NCBI GenBank assembly: GCA_002307295.1
Contig: DBTY01000021.1
Coordinates: 62,001-126,000, forward strand
Reading direction: 5' to 3'
Length of the DNA stretch: 64,000 bases
Origin: Ignavibacteriales bacterium UBA1304
GTDB taxonomy: Bacteria > Bacteroidota > Ignavibacteria > Ignavibacteriales > Ignavibacteriaceae
A model generated the notes under the pieces. It was given only the letters and a program-made list of their open reading frames with translations. It did not search any database and was not told the origin of the DNA. Both the position numbers and the translations under genes were made by a program. Shown one piece after another: positions 16,089 to 25,300 of this stretch; positions within the stretch are counted from its first letter, which is position 1, and every line of letters starts with the position of its first letter.

Positions 16089-17022
16089 CGTCGTCCGCTA
16101 ATTTATAGATAGATAATTCTCCATTTAATACTTTATGGAGAGACGCTTTAACAAGATTAATTCTATCGCCCTTCCAGATCATATCAAAAAGTTTTTGTTC
16201 AATAATATCTTTTATCCTTACGTTTAGCTGTTCTTCGCGTTTGGCTAAAAACAGATTTGAATCGACAAGATATTTTTTGTGTCTTTGCACTTCGTCTACT
16301 ATTTCTTTTATTCCGGTATTTTCGGTAGCGACTGTTTTTATAATAGCAGGCATCCAGCTTTTTTCATCATGCGGGCGCATCATCAGTATTGATTGTAGCG
16401 CGACAACAGCCTGTTCCGAACCGGGACGATCGCTTTTGTTAACTACGAAGAAATCGGCTATTTCCATTAATCCGGCTTTCATTGCCTGAACTGAGTCGCC
16501 AGATTCCGGCACGATTACTACTATTGTAGTATCGGCCGTTTGTGCTATATCAAGCTCTGACTGACCTACTCCAACAGTTTCAAAAATAATATAGTCATAT
16601 CCGGCAGCATCTAAAATATCGGACGCGTCAATTGTTTTTTTGCTTAGACCGCCAAGGCTTCCGCGTGTGGCCATGCTTCTAATAAACACTCCTTTCTGCA
16701 TTCCTATGTCGGACATTCTAACTCTATCGCCAAGCAATGCGCCGCCAGTAAAAGGGCTTGTGGGGTCGACTGCAATAATAGCTACCTTCTTCCCGGTTTC
16801 TAACAAAGCTTTTGTAAGCTGGTCTGTAATAGTGCTTTTGCCGGCTCCCGGAGGTCCTGTTATGCCTATTTTATATGCTTTGCCCAAACAAGAGTGTATC
16901 TCTTTTAGAATTTCTTCGGATAGTTCGTCGTTTGATTCAACGTAAGTAATTGCTCTTGCAACAGTTCTTTTATCCGACGATTTTAATTTTTCTATAAACT
17001 CGCTGGTGATTATTTTATCCAT
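16063..17022 (-). CDS. meaB: MeaB-type G3E GTPase (methylmalonyl-CoA mutase chaperone)
   Basis: 319 residues, the normal length. Walker A is GPPGAGKSTITDQL near residue 57, followed by VAIIAVDPTSPFTGGALLGD and RMSDIG, the switch I signature of the MeaB/ArgK family; ETVGVGQSELDIA and NKSD are the G3 and G4 motifs. MeaB helps load and protect adenosylcobalamin in methylmalonyl-CoA mutase or related mutases. The mutase genes are not adjacent, so the pathway lies elsewhere in the genome. The end of the gene overlaps the next gene by 26 bases. Upstream is nadD, 17 bases away. Confidence 0.94.
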   Translation of the reverse strand: MDKIITSEFIEKLKSSDKRTVARAITYVESNDELSEEILKEIHSCLGKAYKIGITGPPGAGKSTITDQLTKALLETGKKVAIIAVDPTSPFTGGALLGDRVRMSDIGMQKGVFIRSMATRGSLGGLSKKTIDASDILDAAGYDYIIFETVGVGQSELDIAQTADTTIVVIVPESGDSVQAMKAGLMEIADFFVVNKSDRPGSEQAVVALQSILMMRPHDEKSWMPAIIKTVATENTGIKEIVDEVQRHKKYLVDSNLFLAKREEQLNVRIKDIIEQKLFDMIWKGDRINLVKASLHKVLNGELSIYKLADDVVKDFNKK

Positions 17023-17039
17023 AAGGCGCCCATTAAATC

Positions 17040-17615
17040 CTATATGTATAACTTATTTTTGTAGATATATTGTTTAACTTTTTCCGGAAGATAAAAATCG
17101 ACCGGAAGATTATTCTTAATTCTTTCTCGTATTTTAGTCGAACTAATTTCAATAATAGGAGTATCAACCAAAGAGGATAAATCGTAATATTTATTTTTTT
17201 CAAAAATGTTATTTTCAACTTTACGATTCATCACAATTACTTTTGCAATGTCGAATATTTCATCAGGGTTTTTCCATTTGTCAAATTTTAAGATGTTGTC
17301 GAACCCAATTATCAATTCGATATTTTCGTACTTATTTTTCATTTCTCTTAGAGTATCGATAGTAAAAGAAATTTCTTCTTTTTTCAATTCAATATCAGAT
17401 ACTTCAAAATAAGGCATATTCTTAATGGCAAGCTTTGCCATCTTCAGGCGATGATAGGGGAGCGAGGCTCCTTTTTTTATTTTATGCGGAGAAATATAAC
17501 ATGGCACAAAAATAATTTTTGAAAGATTTCTCTTTTCTAAAATAACCTGCGCAGTTATTAAATGCCCAATATGTATTGGGTCGAAACTTCCGCCGAGTAT
17601 CCCAATTGTCTCCAT
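17040..17615 (-). CDS. nadD: Nicotinate-nucleotide adenylyltransferase
   Basis: 191 residues. The nucleotidyltransferase motif GILGGSFDPIHIGHL (with the T/HIGH-type HIGH) is at residues 5-19, VPCYISPHKIKKGASLPYHR is the NadD substrate loop, and EISSTKIRERI is the C-terminal ISSTxIR signature. It adenylates nicotinate mononucleotide to deamido-NAD, an essential NAD step. It abuts the stop of the unknown 230-residue gene upstream (zero bases apart), suggesting a common transcript. Confidence 0.96.
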   Translation of the reverse strand: METIGILGGSFDPIHIGHLITAQVILEKRNLSKIIFVPCYISPHKIKKGASLPYHRLKMAKLAIKNMPYFEVSDIELKKEEISFTIDTLREMKNKYENIELIIGFDNILKFDKWKNPDEIFDIAKVIVMNRKVENNIFEKNKYYDLSSLVDTPIIEISSTKIRERIKNNLPVDFYLPEKVKQYIYKNKLYI

Positions 17616-18308
17616 TTACAAAAGCTCCTTATACTCGATGAAAATATTTGTAAAAAGCTCGTGTATTGTCTGACTGCAATATGCAAAGCTGTCTTTAGAC
17701 GAAAGCTCTTTATAAAGAACTTTAAAATCGTTAATATCCTTTATTATTTGTCCTTCAGTAAAAACATGAATGTTAGAGTTGATTAAACAAATATCAGCAA
17801 GAGATGTTTCAAAGTCTGCTTCATTTGTTTTGTAAAGACCGTTTATTTTTTCGTCAAACGAGTTGAATCCTACATAGCCAATTTTATTATTAAGAGTTCT
17901 ATCTAAAACAAACGTGTTATCGTCAGAGTTTAAAAGATTAAACGTTCTATCAATATTGGCGGGGGTAATTCCTATCAATCCGGAATTAATTATTAAATTA
18001 GACGAATATCTTGGAAAATATTTCTCTTTTAATTTTGCAATAATATTTTCAAACGAGAGCGATTCAACAAAATAAAATGTTCGGCCGGATAATAATAAAT
18101 CTTCAGGTATGTGATTCTGGTCAGTTGCCGATAGAAGAAAAACGACATTATACTTTGAGTCTTCAGGCAGTATTTCAAAATAGTTTTTATATAAGGTGGC
18201 AAAAAGTTGCTGTGAAAAATCAACAGAAAAATTTTCAAATATAGGATAATCTTCCAGATTAAATATCTGAAAAGGGGGGATTATGTATATGCAAAATTTT
18301 TCTTTCAA
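17616..18308 (-). CDS. Protein of unknown function, possibly a glycosyltransferase-like fold
   Basis: 230 residues beginning at a TTG codon 4 bases after the PrsW stop; no in-frame ATG precedes the conserved part. There is no signal peptide or membrane helix. The layout FSQQLFATLYKNY, VVFLLSATDQNHIPEDLL, NSGLIGITPANI and NNKIGYVGFNSFDEKINGLY resembles the order of segments in DUF2064-type (GT-A-like) transferases, where a DGGYYLIGL-like motif occupies the position of NNKIGYVGF. The acidic metal motif of real transferases is not convincing, so this is only a suggestion. It abuts nadD and probably shares its transcript. Confidence 0.65.
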   Translation of the reverse strand: MKEKFCIYIIPPFQIFNLEDYPIFENFSVDFSQQLFATLYKNYFEILPEDSKYNVVFLLSATDQNHIPEDLLLSGRTFYFVESLSFENIIAKLKEKYFPRYSSNLIINSGLIGITPANIDRTFNLLNSDDNTFVLDRTLNNKIGYVGFNSFDEKINGLYKTNEADFETSLADICLINSNIHVFTEGQIIKDINDFKVLYKELSSKDSFAYCSQTIHELFTNIFIEYKELL

Positions 18309-18312
18309 TTAA

Positions 18313-19266
18313 TCATTCTCCGCTGTTCCAATTTAGATAACCGGATATTTTAGTCCGTAATAAATTAACTTCATTTTGAAATTCTGCTTTCTGACGCGCT
18401 CCTACAAAATTTAATTGACGCTTCTTAAATGCAAGAGCAACGGCAGATTTTAGATAATTGTTCTTATCCTTTGGATTAATTCCATCTATTAAACCTTTTC
18501 GGTTGAATGCAATTATATCCAAATGACCGTCAGGCAAAAAGCCTAATTTGACCTCGTCGGATAGCTCTTCAAATATCAAACGCCTTTCATTTATAATGGC
18601 GAGTTTAAACGCTAAAATAAAAATTGATATGGTCATTATCATAAAAATAAAACCAACAACAGACGTCGCCTGAAAACTAACGCTGAAATTCCATGCGAAA
18701 TGAATAAACATTGCAAGCGCTAAACCAGCGGGAACGGCAATTATTTTATGCAATAACGATTTATACTTTGCATATCCTAAAAACGCGCCAAAAACTGCAG
18801 TAGCTACGCAATGCATAACCGCTGAAAACATTGTTCTTACAAATACAATATTTATCCATGAATTTAAATCTTTTCCGTAACTTAAGAAGTACAAAAAATT
18901 TTCAGTCATTCCAAAGCCCAGACCTATTGCGCCGCCATAAACAATGCCGTCTGTAAAATTATCAAAGTTTTTATTTGAAATTGTAATAAAAAGGAAGAAC
19001 CCTTTTGCAATCTCTTCAATTACAGGCGCGCCGATAATTGTTGAAGTCAAATCTGCAAATTTCCTATCGCGAAAAATAGCAGAAACAATTAAAGAAAAAA
19101 TAGAATTACAAATGAAAGCAAAAAATACGGCTCCAACTGCGCCCCATGTAAAGTTCTTAAATAGCAAGCCGAACGGTTCTCTGTCATATCTGTCGAATTT
19201 CCAGATAAAAAAAAGATAACCCATAATAGGCAAAACGGCGGCAATCAAAGAAAAATAAACGGGCAT
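18313..19266 (-). CDS. PrsW-family intramembrane protease-like protein
   Basis: 317 residues from the ATG at 19266; a TTG 14 codons upstream (19308) could also start the frame but the ATG gives the cleaner first helix (MPVYFSLIAAVLPIMGYLFF). About eight membrane helices precede a soluble tail of roughly 85 residues. The PrsW signatures are present: FKNFTWGAVGAVFFAF, IIGAPVIEEIAKGFFLF (the EE pair), GIVYGGAIGLGFGMTENFLYF (TEN), MHCVATAVFGAFLGYAKY and MFIHFAWNF. PrsW proteases cleave membrane anti-sigma factors in Bacillus; the substrate here is unknown. The gene is followed by the unknown gene and nadD on the same strand. Confidence 0.85.
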   Translation of the reverse strand: MPVYFSLIAAVLPIMGYLFFIWKFDRYDREPFGLLFKNFTWGAVGAVFFAFICNSIFSLIVSAIFRDRKFADLTSTIIGAPVIEEIAKGFFLFITISNKNFDNFTDGIVYGGAIGLGFGMTENFLYFLSYGKDLNSWINIVFVRTMFSAVMHCVATAVFGAFLGYAKYKSLLHKIIAVPAGLALAMFIHFAWNFSVSFQATSVVGFIFMIMTISIFILAFKLAIINERRLIFEELSDEVKLGFLPDGHLDIIAFNRKGLIDGINPKDKNNYLKSAVALAFKKRQLNFVGARQKAEFQNEVNLLRTKISGYLNWNSGE

Positions 19267-19347
19267 TATAAAATATAAATTATTTGTTAAGGTAAATATA
19301 AAAAACAAAAATTATATTTTATAATATGAAGCTTAAAGAAGGTCGGA

Positions 19348-20259
19348 TTAATTGGGATATTTATCACAAAGCCACTCATAAGCGATGTTAATTTCTTTTG
19401 ATTTTTTTTCAGCCATTTTTAGCGTTTCTTCGCCGTAATTCTGAAATTTATCAGGATGGAATTTTGAAATTACTTCGAGATATTTTTTTCTTAGAATGAT
19501 TCTTGTAATTGGTCCTTCTATGCCTATAATGCTTGAATAATAAACAAGTTTTTCTTCTTCATCTGCAGTTTCTATGTTATAGCGTCGTTTTTTAGACCGG
19601 AAATTATTAGATTCGTAAGAATCAGAATGTACAACCTTATATAAAGCTTTATAAAAATCGCTATTTTCTTCGCCTGTTTTTTTAAGGTAATCGAGCATTA
19701 CTAAATTTATATTCTTCCAGTCAGTTTGTTTTATCGATTGCGACGCAGTAAGTATCTGCTTTTTTATTTCTGATTCATGAAAATTCGGACGTATTTTTTT
19801 TATTCTGTTATCTTCAATCAGGGGGGTAATAATACGTAATACGGTTTTAATCCATTTCTCGCTGCCGGAATACAGAACTAAATTATAAAGGACTAAAAAG
19901 TCGTTAATAGTAGTATGCATATTCTGACGAGCCAAAAGAACATTTGAATCGACAAGGCATTTTAATCTGCCGTGAGCGGAAAAAATAAATTCATTAAGGG
20001 TCTCGTCGGCGTCCATCTCAAACCATTTTTTGAAAATAGAATTAACGGAGGGTTCAATAAAAAGGTTTTTAAATTCTATAGATGATTTAATTTTATACGA
20101 CAGAAAATCATAAGAAAACTTAGATAGCCCCTGAAAAACGCTTCCAATAGCTCCCCATATTTGCGAATATACTTCGTCATATATAAGAAATGCGTCTTCA
20201 TGGTTATTTTTAGCGGATAAATTATCTGCTAATTTTCTTAAACCGGAAATATTGCTCAT
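19348..20259 (-). CDS. J-domain (DnaJ-like) protein
   Basis: 303 residues. The C-terminal 65 residues are a J domain with the invariant HPD in LEVISKFHPDKFQ and the closing helix KEINIAYEWLCDKY. The N-terminal 230 residues are helical, without glycine/phenylalanine or zinc-finger regions, so this is a class III J protein with the J domain at the end rather than the start. It should stimulate a DnaK ATPase for a particular client bound by the helical part. It is the first gene of the minus-strand run, divergent from the tRNA pair. Confidence 0.85.
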   Translation of the reverse strand: MSNISGLRKLADNLSAKNNHEDAFLIYDEVYSQIWGAIGSVFQGLSKFSYDFLSYKIKSSIEFKNLFIEPSVNSIFKKWFEMDADETLNEFIFSAHGRLKCLVDSNVLLARQNMHTTINDFLVLYNLVLYSGSEKWIKTVLRIITPLIEDNRIKKIRPNFHESEIKKQILTASQSIKQTDWKNINLVMLDYLKKTGEENSDFYKALYKVVHSDSYESNNFRSKKRRYNIETADEEEKLVYYSSIIGIEGPITRIILRKKYLEVISKFHPDKFQNYGEETLKMAEKKSKEINIAYEWLCDKYPN

Positions 20260-20359
20260 ATTAAATTAGTGTTCTATTAAAAAATACGTATTAATGATAA
20301 ATAAAAAGTTAATATAAATAAAAAATATTAAAAAAATCAGAAGAAATATTAAAATGGAG

Positions 20360-20390
20360 CTTGATTATAAATACCAATAAGATTAACTTT
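20360..20390 (+). promoter_or_regulatory. Promoter of the tRNA-Gln/tRNA-Glu genes
   Basis: TTG at 20360-20362, 20 bases, then TAACTTTG at 20383-20390, a perfect TAnnTTTG box, about 20 bases before the first tRNA. This is the Bacteroidota-type promoter pattern, matching that of the tRNA-Arg gene in this window. Confidence 0.7.
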
Positions 20391-20410
20391 GTTACTTAAA
20401 TTTTAAATAA

Positions 20411-20483
20411 TGCCCCGTGGTGTAATTGGCAACACGTTTGACTCTGGATCAGAAGAGTTCAGGTTCGAGCCCTGACGGGGCAG
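20411..20483 (+). tRNA. tRNA-Gln (anticodon CTG)
   Basis: Complete cloverleaf: acceptor TGCCCCG/CGGGGCA, D stem GTGT/ACAC, anticodon stem TTTGA/TCAGA with loop CTCTGGA (anticodon CTG, reads CAG), T stem TCAGG/CCTGA with loop TTCGAGC, discriminator G. CCA is not encoded. Confidence 0.95.
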
Positions 20484-20505
20484 CAAATATATACAAGAGT
20501 ATACT

Positions 20506-20579
20506 GGCGTGTTCGTCTAGTGGCTTAGGACGCCGCCCTCTCAAGGCGGAGATCACGGGTTCAAATCCCGTACACGCTA
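20506..20579 (+). tRNA. tRNA-Glu (anticodon CTC)
   Basis: Complete cloverleaf: acceptor GGCGTGT/ACACGCT (first pair G-U), D stem GTCT/GGAC, anticodon stem CCGCC/GGCGG with loop CTCTCAA (anticodon CTC, reads GAG), T stem ACGGG/CCCGT with loop TTCAAAT, discriminator A. It follows tRNA-Gln by 22 bases in the same transcript. CCA is not encoded. Confidence 0.95.
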
Positions 20580-20603
20580 CGAGAAAAGTTACTTGCTATT
20601 ATG

Positions 20604-20628
20604 AAGGAATGTTAAATTCCTTTTTTTG
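20604..20628 (+). terminator. Intrinsic terminator of the tRNA operon
   Basis: AAGGAAT at 20604-20610 pairs with ATTCCTT at 20616-20622 across a 5-base loop and is followed directly by a T-run. It separates the tRNAs from the ferredoxin gene. Confidence 0.8.
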
Positions 20629-20653
20629 TTTATAACAATCCGGTAGTTTTGTT

Positions 20654-20995
20654 ATGAAACGATATGAAAAACATATCTTTATTTGCGAGAATAAAAGACC
20701 TGACGGACACCCAAGGGGATGCTGCAAGGATAAACTGGGTTCTGAAATAAAAGAAAAATTTAAGAACCGTCTTAAAGAACTGGGGCTTAATAGTAAAGTC
20801 CGCGCAAATACAAGCGGATGCCTTGACGCCTGCGAATTTGGACCTGTCATAGTAATCTATCCTGAACAAATCTGGTATGGCCGCGTTTCTTTAGACGATG
20901 TTGAAGAGATTATACAAAGCCATATTATTAATAATATTCCGGTAGAACGATTAGAAATAAAAGAAAACCGATTTAACAGAGATTTGCCGAAATGA
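20654..20995 (+). CDS. Thioredoxin-like [2Fe-2S] ferredoxin
   Basis: 113 residues of the thioredoxin-fold ferredoxin family related to NuoE and Clostridium/Aquifex Fd. The N-terminus KHIFICENKRP with a following GCCKDK, and SGCLDACEFGPVIVIYPE, supply the four cysteines; the strand WYGRVSLDDVEEII is the typical C-terminal part. It should carry single electrons in the cytoplasm, partner unknown. Its last codons overlap the start of endonuclease III by 4 bases (ATGA), so the two are co-translated. Confidence 0.9.
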   Translation: MKRYEKHIFICENKRPDGHPRGCCKDKLGSEIKEKFKNRLKELGLNSKVRANTSGCLDACEFGPVIVIYPEQIWYGRVSLDDVEEIIQSHIINNIPVERLEIKENRFNRDLPK

Positions 20996-21624
20996 AAGCT
21001 AATAATGCAAAAAAGATTATTGCTTTATTGAAAAAAGAATATCCGGAAGCAAAATCAGCTCTTAATTTTTCTAATCCGTTTCAGCTTCTTATAGCTACTA
21101 TTTTATCGGCTCAGTGTACTGACGAGCGGGTAAACATTATTACAAAAGATATATTCGCTAAGTATAAAACTCCTGCAGATTTTGATAAAGTAAAAGTTGA
21201 AGAATTAGAAAAAAATATTTTTTCTGCCGGTTTTTATAAACAGAAAGCTAAAAACATTAAACTTTGTTGTAATAAAATAGTAAACGATTACGACGGTAAA
21301 ATGACTAAAGATTTTGATTTGCTGACAGAATTGCCCGGCGTTGGAAGAAAAACAGCGTCTGTTGTTATGGGCAATGGCTATGGAGTTCCTGCAATCGCTG
21401 TCGATACGCATGTAAAAAGGCTTTCTAATCTGCTTGGGCTAACTGAGTCTGATAACCCTGATAAAATCGAATTGGATCTGAAAGATGCGTTGCCTCCTGA
21501 GGACTGGGTTATTTCGTCTCATCTGCTGGCTACGCATGGCAGAAAAGTATGTAACGCTAAAAAACCGAAGTGCGATATTTGTGTATTGTCAAAATTATGT
21601 CCAAGCGTTAACTACAAATTATAG
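20992..21624 (+). CDS. nth: Endonuclease III
   Basis: 210 residues, standard length. The helix-hairpin-helix LPGVGRKTASVVMGN contains the catalytic Lys, VDTHVKRLSNLLGL contains the catalytic Asp, and CNAKKPKCDICVLSKLC is the C-x6-C-x2-C-x5-C cluster that binds 4Fe-4S. It removes oxidised pyrimidines from DNA and nicks the abasic site. The start overlaps the ferredoxin stop and the HD-domain gene follows after 9 bases, so it lies in the middle of a three-gene operon. Whether the neighbouring ferredoxin interacts with its cluster is unknown. Confidence 0.96.
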   Translation: MKANNAKKIIALLKKEYPEAKSALNFSNPFQLLIATILSAQCTDERVNIITKDIFAKYKTPADFDKVKVEELEKNIFSAGFYKQKAKNIKLCCNKIVNDYDGKMTKDFDLLTELPGVGRKTASVVMGNGYGVPAIAVDTHVKRLSNLLGLTESDNPDKIELDLKDALPPEDWVISSHLLATHGRKVCNAKKPKCDICVLSKLCPSVNYKL

Positions 21625-21633
21625 AGGTAGAAA

Positions 21634-22197
21634 ATGGATATTATGCATGACAGAGAAAAATGTTTAGTTATTCTTAACGAGTATACGAAAAGCGAAAGTC
21701 TTTTGAAACATGCCTTCGCTGTTGAAGCTTGCGTAAAAGCTTATGCAACAAAATATAACGAAGACGAGTCGTTTTGGGGTAACGTCGCTTTGCTCCACGA
21801 TTTTGACTATGAAAAATTTCCTACAGCACAGGAGCATCCTTTTAAAGGCGCGGAAATATTAAAAGGAAAAGGATTTAGCTCAGAGTTTACAGACGCAATT
21901 GTATCTCATGCTAACTACGGCGGCATTAAACGAGAAACTCTTTTGCAAAAGACGCTTTTTGCATGCGATGAAATCTCCGGTTTTTTAACGGCAGTTGCAT
22001 ATGTGCGCCCGGATAAAACAATAGCCGAAGTTGAAGTGAAATCTGTAAGAAAAAAATTGAAAGACAAAGCGTTCGCCAAGTCTGTCAGCCGGGAAGATAT
22101 AATCAGCGGCGCTGAAGATTTGGGCGTTGAACTAAACGAACACATCCAATTTTGTATAAACGCTCTAAAAGAAAAAAAAGAGGAGCTCGGTCTATAA
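21634..22197 (+). CDS. HD-domain phosphohydrolase-like protein
   Basis: 187 residues. The HD signature is LLKHAFAVEA (first His) and ALLHDFDYEKFP (His-Asp), with HPFKGAEIL and IVSHANYGG giving the remaining metal-binding histidines. The family (HDIG-type, similar to predicted hydrolases of Bacteroidota and Clostridia) probably acts on a nucleotide or phosphate ester, substrate unknown. A good Shine-Dalgarno sequence (AGAGG) lies 9 bases before the ATG at 21634, which supports this start over a second ATG three codons later. It closes the ferredoxin-nth operon. Confidence 0.85.
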   Translation: MDIMHDREKCLVILNEYTKSESLLKHAFAVEACVKAYATKYNEDESFWGNVALLHDFDYEKFPTAQEHPFKGAEILKGKGFSSEFTDAIVSHANYGGIKRETLLQKTLFACDEISGFLTAVAYVRPDKTIAEVEVKSVRKKLKDKAFAKSVSREDIISGAEDLGVELNEHIQFCINALKEKKEELGL

Positions 22198-22228
22198 GCG
22201 GCAGAGCATTTATAATTTTATTAATGAC

Positions 22229-22258
22229 TTGACAAATAGTAAGTTTGTTCGCTATTTT
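22229..22258 (+). promoter_or_regulatory. Candidate promoter of the T9SS block
   Basis: TTGACA at 22229-22234, 18 bases, then TATTTT at 22253-22258, a sigma-70-like pair in the gap before porU. A second, Bacteroidota-like candidate is TTTG at 22331-22334 with TAAGATTT at 22354-22361. Neither is decisive. Confidence 0.35.
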
Positions 22259-22377
22259 AAAGATAATTAAAAGGAGAAATTATAAGAGATTTTGCTACTT
22301 TAATAAATTGGCTGTTACTAAATTGAATTTTTTGAACCCCAGAAAGTATTTATTAAGATTTATATAAATTATTGTAT

Positions 22378-25300
22378 ATGAATAGCAAAATCTTGTATCT
22401 CTTTGTTTTCATGATTTCTTTGCATCTCTATGCTAAAGACGACGTAAAAATCGTTTCCTCCAGCAAGAGCGCGATGGTCATAGAATATAAACCCACATTA
22501 ACGGATTCGTCCTTAGTAACGGTTGATAATCAGAAGTATTTGAAGCTTCAGGTTTATCAGGGCGTTATTTTAAGCGATACCGCCAAAGGCATACCTGCAT
22601 TATCAAAACGAATACTCAATATTGGCGTTCCATCTGAAACAGGCAATACATACGAAATTTTAAAAGCCGAATATGTAGAGGTCTCTGGTCAGCTTTCGCC
22701 AACAACTAAAATGGTTAAAGACGGTAAATTTGCTAATTCTGTTTATACTATTGGAGATCAATATCATTTATCGCGCTTTAGTAACGATGTTGTTTCTTTT
22801 GGCGAATATGGAATTATGCGCGAACTGAAAATACAAAAGTTTATTTTCTCGCCAATACAGTTTGATTATTCCAGCAAAAAAATAAGAATTTATACAAATA
22901 TTACTGTAAGAATAACATTCAGCTCTAATCAGGCGAACAATTCGGCAATACAAAGCGCTGATTTATTATCTGGCGCCGTTATAAATTACGATGTTGCCAA
23001 AAGCTGGGGAGTAAGAGCTTCAAATAAACTTGCAAAAGCTAATACTACAACTAGCAGCGTTTTATCAACCGGAACCTGGTACCGGTTTGACGCGACTGAC
23101 GAGGGAATATATAAAATATCTAAATCTATGCTCGCTTCTATGGGGATAGACGCAAGCAGCGTTGACCCTCGTACAATTAAGATATATAATAACGGCGGTA
23201 AAGTTCTCTCTGAAACTGTAAGCGCAGACAGGCCTGTAGACCTTGTTGAAAACGCTATTTTAGTTGAAGGCGAAGACGACGGTAAATTTGACGATAACGA
23301 CTATATTTTGTTTTATGGTCGCGGAACAAACTTCTGGGATTATGATGCAGCCAGCTCGACAATAACAAGGAGCTATAGCCCATATTCCGATCATAATTAT
23401 TACTGGATTACTTCAGGCGGCACAAAAGGGAAAAGAATACAAAATAAAGTTGGTCTGAATCAATCAACAAAATACGTCCAAGCAACTACTAAAGCATTTG
23501 CGTATAGAAAAGACGAATTGATAAATATTGGACAAACTGGAAGATATTTTATGGGGGATAAGTTTAGTTCAACTTCAAAAAGTAAAACATATACAACTTC
23601 TCTTAACGGTATAATCCCAAATTCGCAAATTGACTATAAAACTTCTTTTATATGCTACGATAATTACGCAATTATATTAGAACTTGACGAGAACTCAAAT
23701 AATTTCAGTTCTTCTTATATTTATGGCGATGTTTCGGATTATTCCTTTGGTAGAGAAAACATAGTAACTGCTTCCTATACCGGAACTCTTCCTAATGATA
23801 GAAGCTCGCTTAAATTTACATATAACGCGTCGGGAACTACTTCAGTCGGTTATCTTAACTATTTTGAAATAGCTTACCAGAAATATTTAACTGCATATAG
23901 CGATAATATTATTTTCTTTTCAAAAGATACAACTTCAGTAATAGAATATCAGTTAAGCAATTTTTCAACTAGCTCAATCAGCGTTTTTGACGTTTCCGAT
24001 AACGCTAATGTTAAAATTCTCACAAGCCCGGTTTTATTAAGCGGCGGAGAGTATAATTTTCAGTGCAGCGAAAGCGCAGGCAGCGTAATAAAATATATTG
24101 CCGCAGGTCCGGCGGCTTATAAAACCCCTTCTAATATCGAATCGGTTAAAAATTCCAATATCAGGGGTTTTGCCGATGGTTCTAAGTTTATTATTATTAC
24201 AAATTCTGCATTTCTTGAAGAAGCGAATAAAATAAAGAGCTTTAAAGAAAACACAGCTAATAATAAAATATCCACTACCGTTTACACTACCGAGCAGATA
24301 TTTAATGAGTTTTCCGGCGGTTCAGTTGACGTATCGGCAATAAGAGATTTTATTAAATATGCTTATGAGAACTGGAATATTAAGCCTGAATATGTGCTGT
24401 TGCTTGGCGACGGCGATTATGATTATAAAAACATATATAAAAATAACAAAAATTTTGTTATTCCTTACGAAACTGAAGACTCTTATAATTCATTATCGTC
24501 TTATTGTTCAGATGATTTTTATGCAAAAATTGTTGGCGATGACTATTTCGTAGATATAGCAATCGGGCGGGTTACTATCGGTAGCGTTTCTGATGCGGAA
24601 AGTTATATTGCAAAATTGATTAGCTATGAAAACAATTCGACAAAAGGGACCTGGAAAAATCTTATTACTCTTGTAGCCGATGACAATTATCAGTCAAGAA
24701 CATTAAATGTAGATTCTTCCTTTACTTTAGAATCGGAATATATTTACAATAACTATATTCCGAAAAGTTACAATATTAAAAAAATATATTTAGCAACGTA
24801 TCCAGATATTACTGTCGCTGACGGAAGAAGAGCTCCAGAGGTTAATCAGGCTATAATTAACGCAATTAACGAAGGAACCCTGATTTTTAATTATATTGGG
24901 CATGGCAATCCGGAAGTTTTAGCGTATAAATATGTTTTTGAAAAGACTGTGACAATTCCGCAGCTTAAAAACGATAAATATTTTTTCCTTACAGCCGCGA
25001 CATGCGATTTTGGGTGTTATGACAATCCGACAGATCCAAGCTCTGTTGAAGAGATGTTGTTAAAATCTGACGGCGGGTGTATAGGAGCTTTAGCGGCAGT
25101 AAGGCCTGTAATAGAAAATAATAATTTGACATTAAATGAATATTTTTTCCAGAATTTACTTTATTCATCGAAAGACGAAAACAATTTGAGTATCTCCGTT
25201 GGGAAAGCATATATGCTTACTAAAATTGATGTTCCTAATGATAATAATTCTAATAGATTCCATCTATTTGGCGATCCTACTATAAGGCTTCAGATACCTC

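Noticed and set aside
22372..22377. TTG start for PorU two codons upstream
   Set aside because: The ATG at 22378 is in frame, gives a normal signal peptide and is preferred over a TTG.
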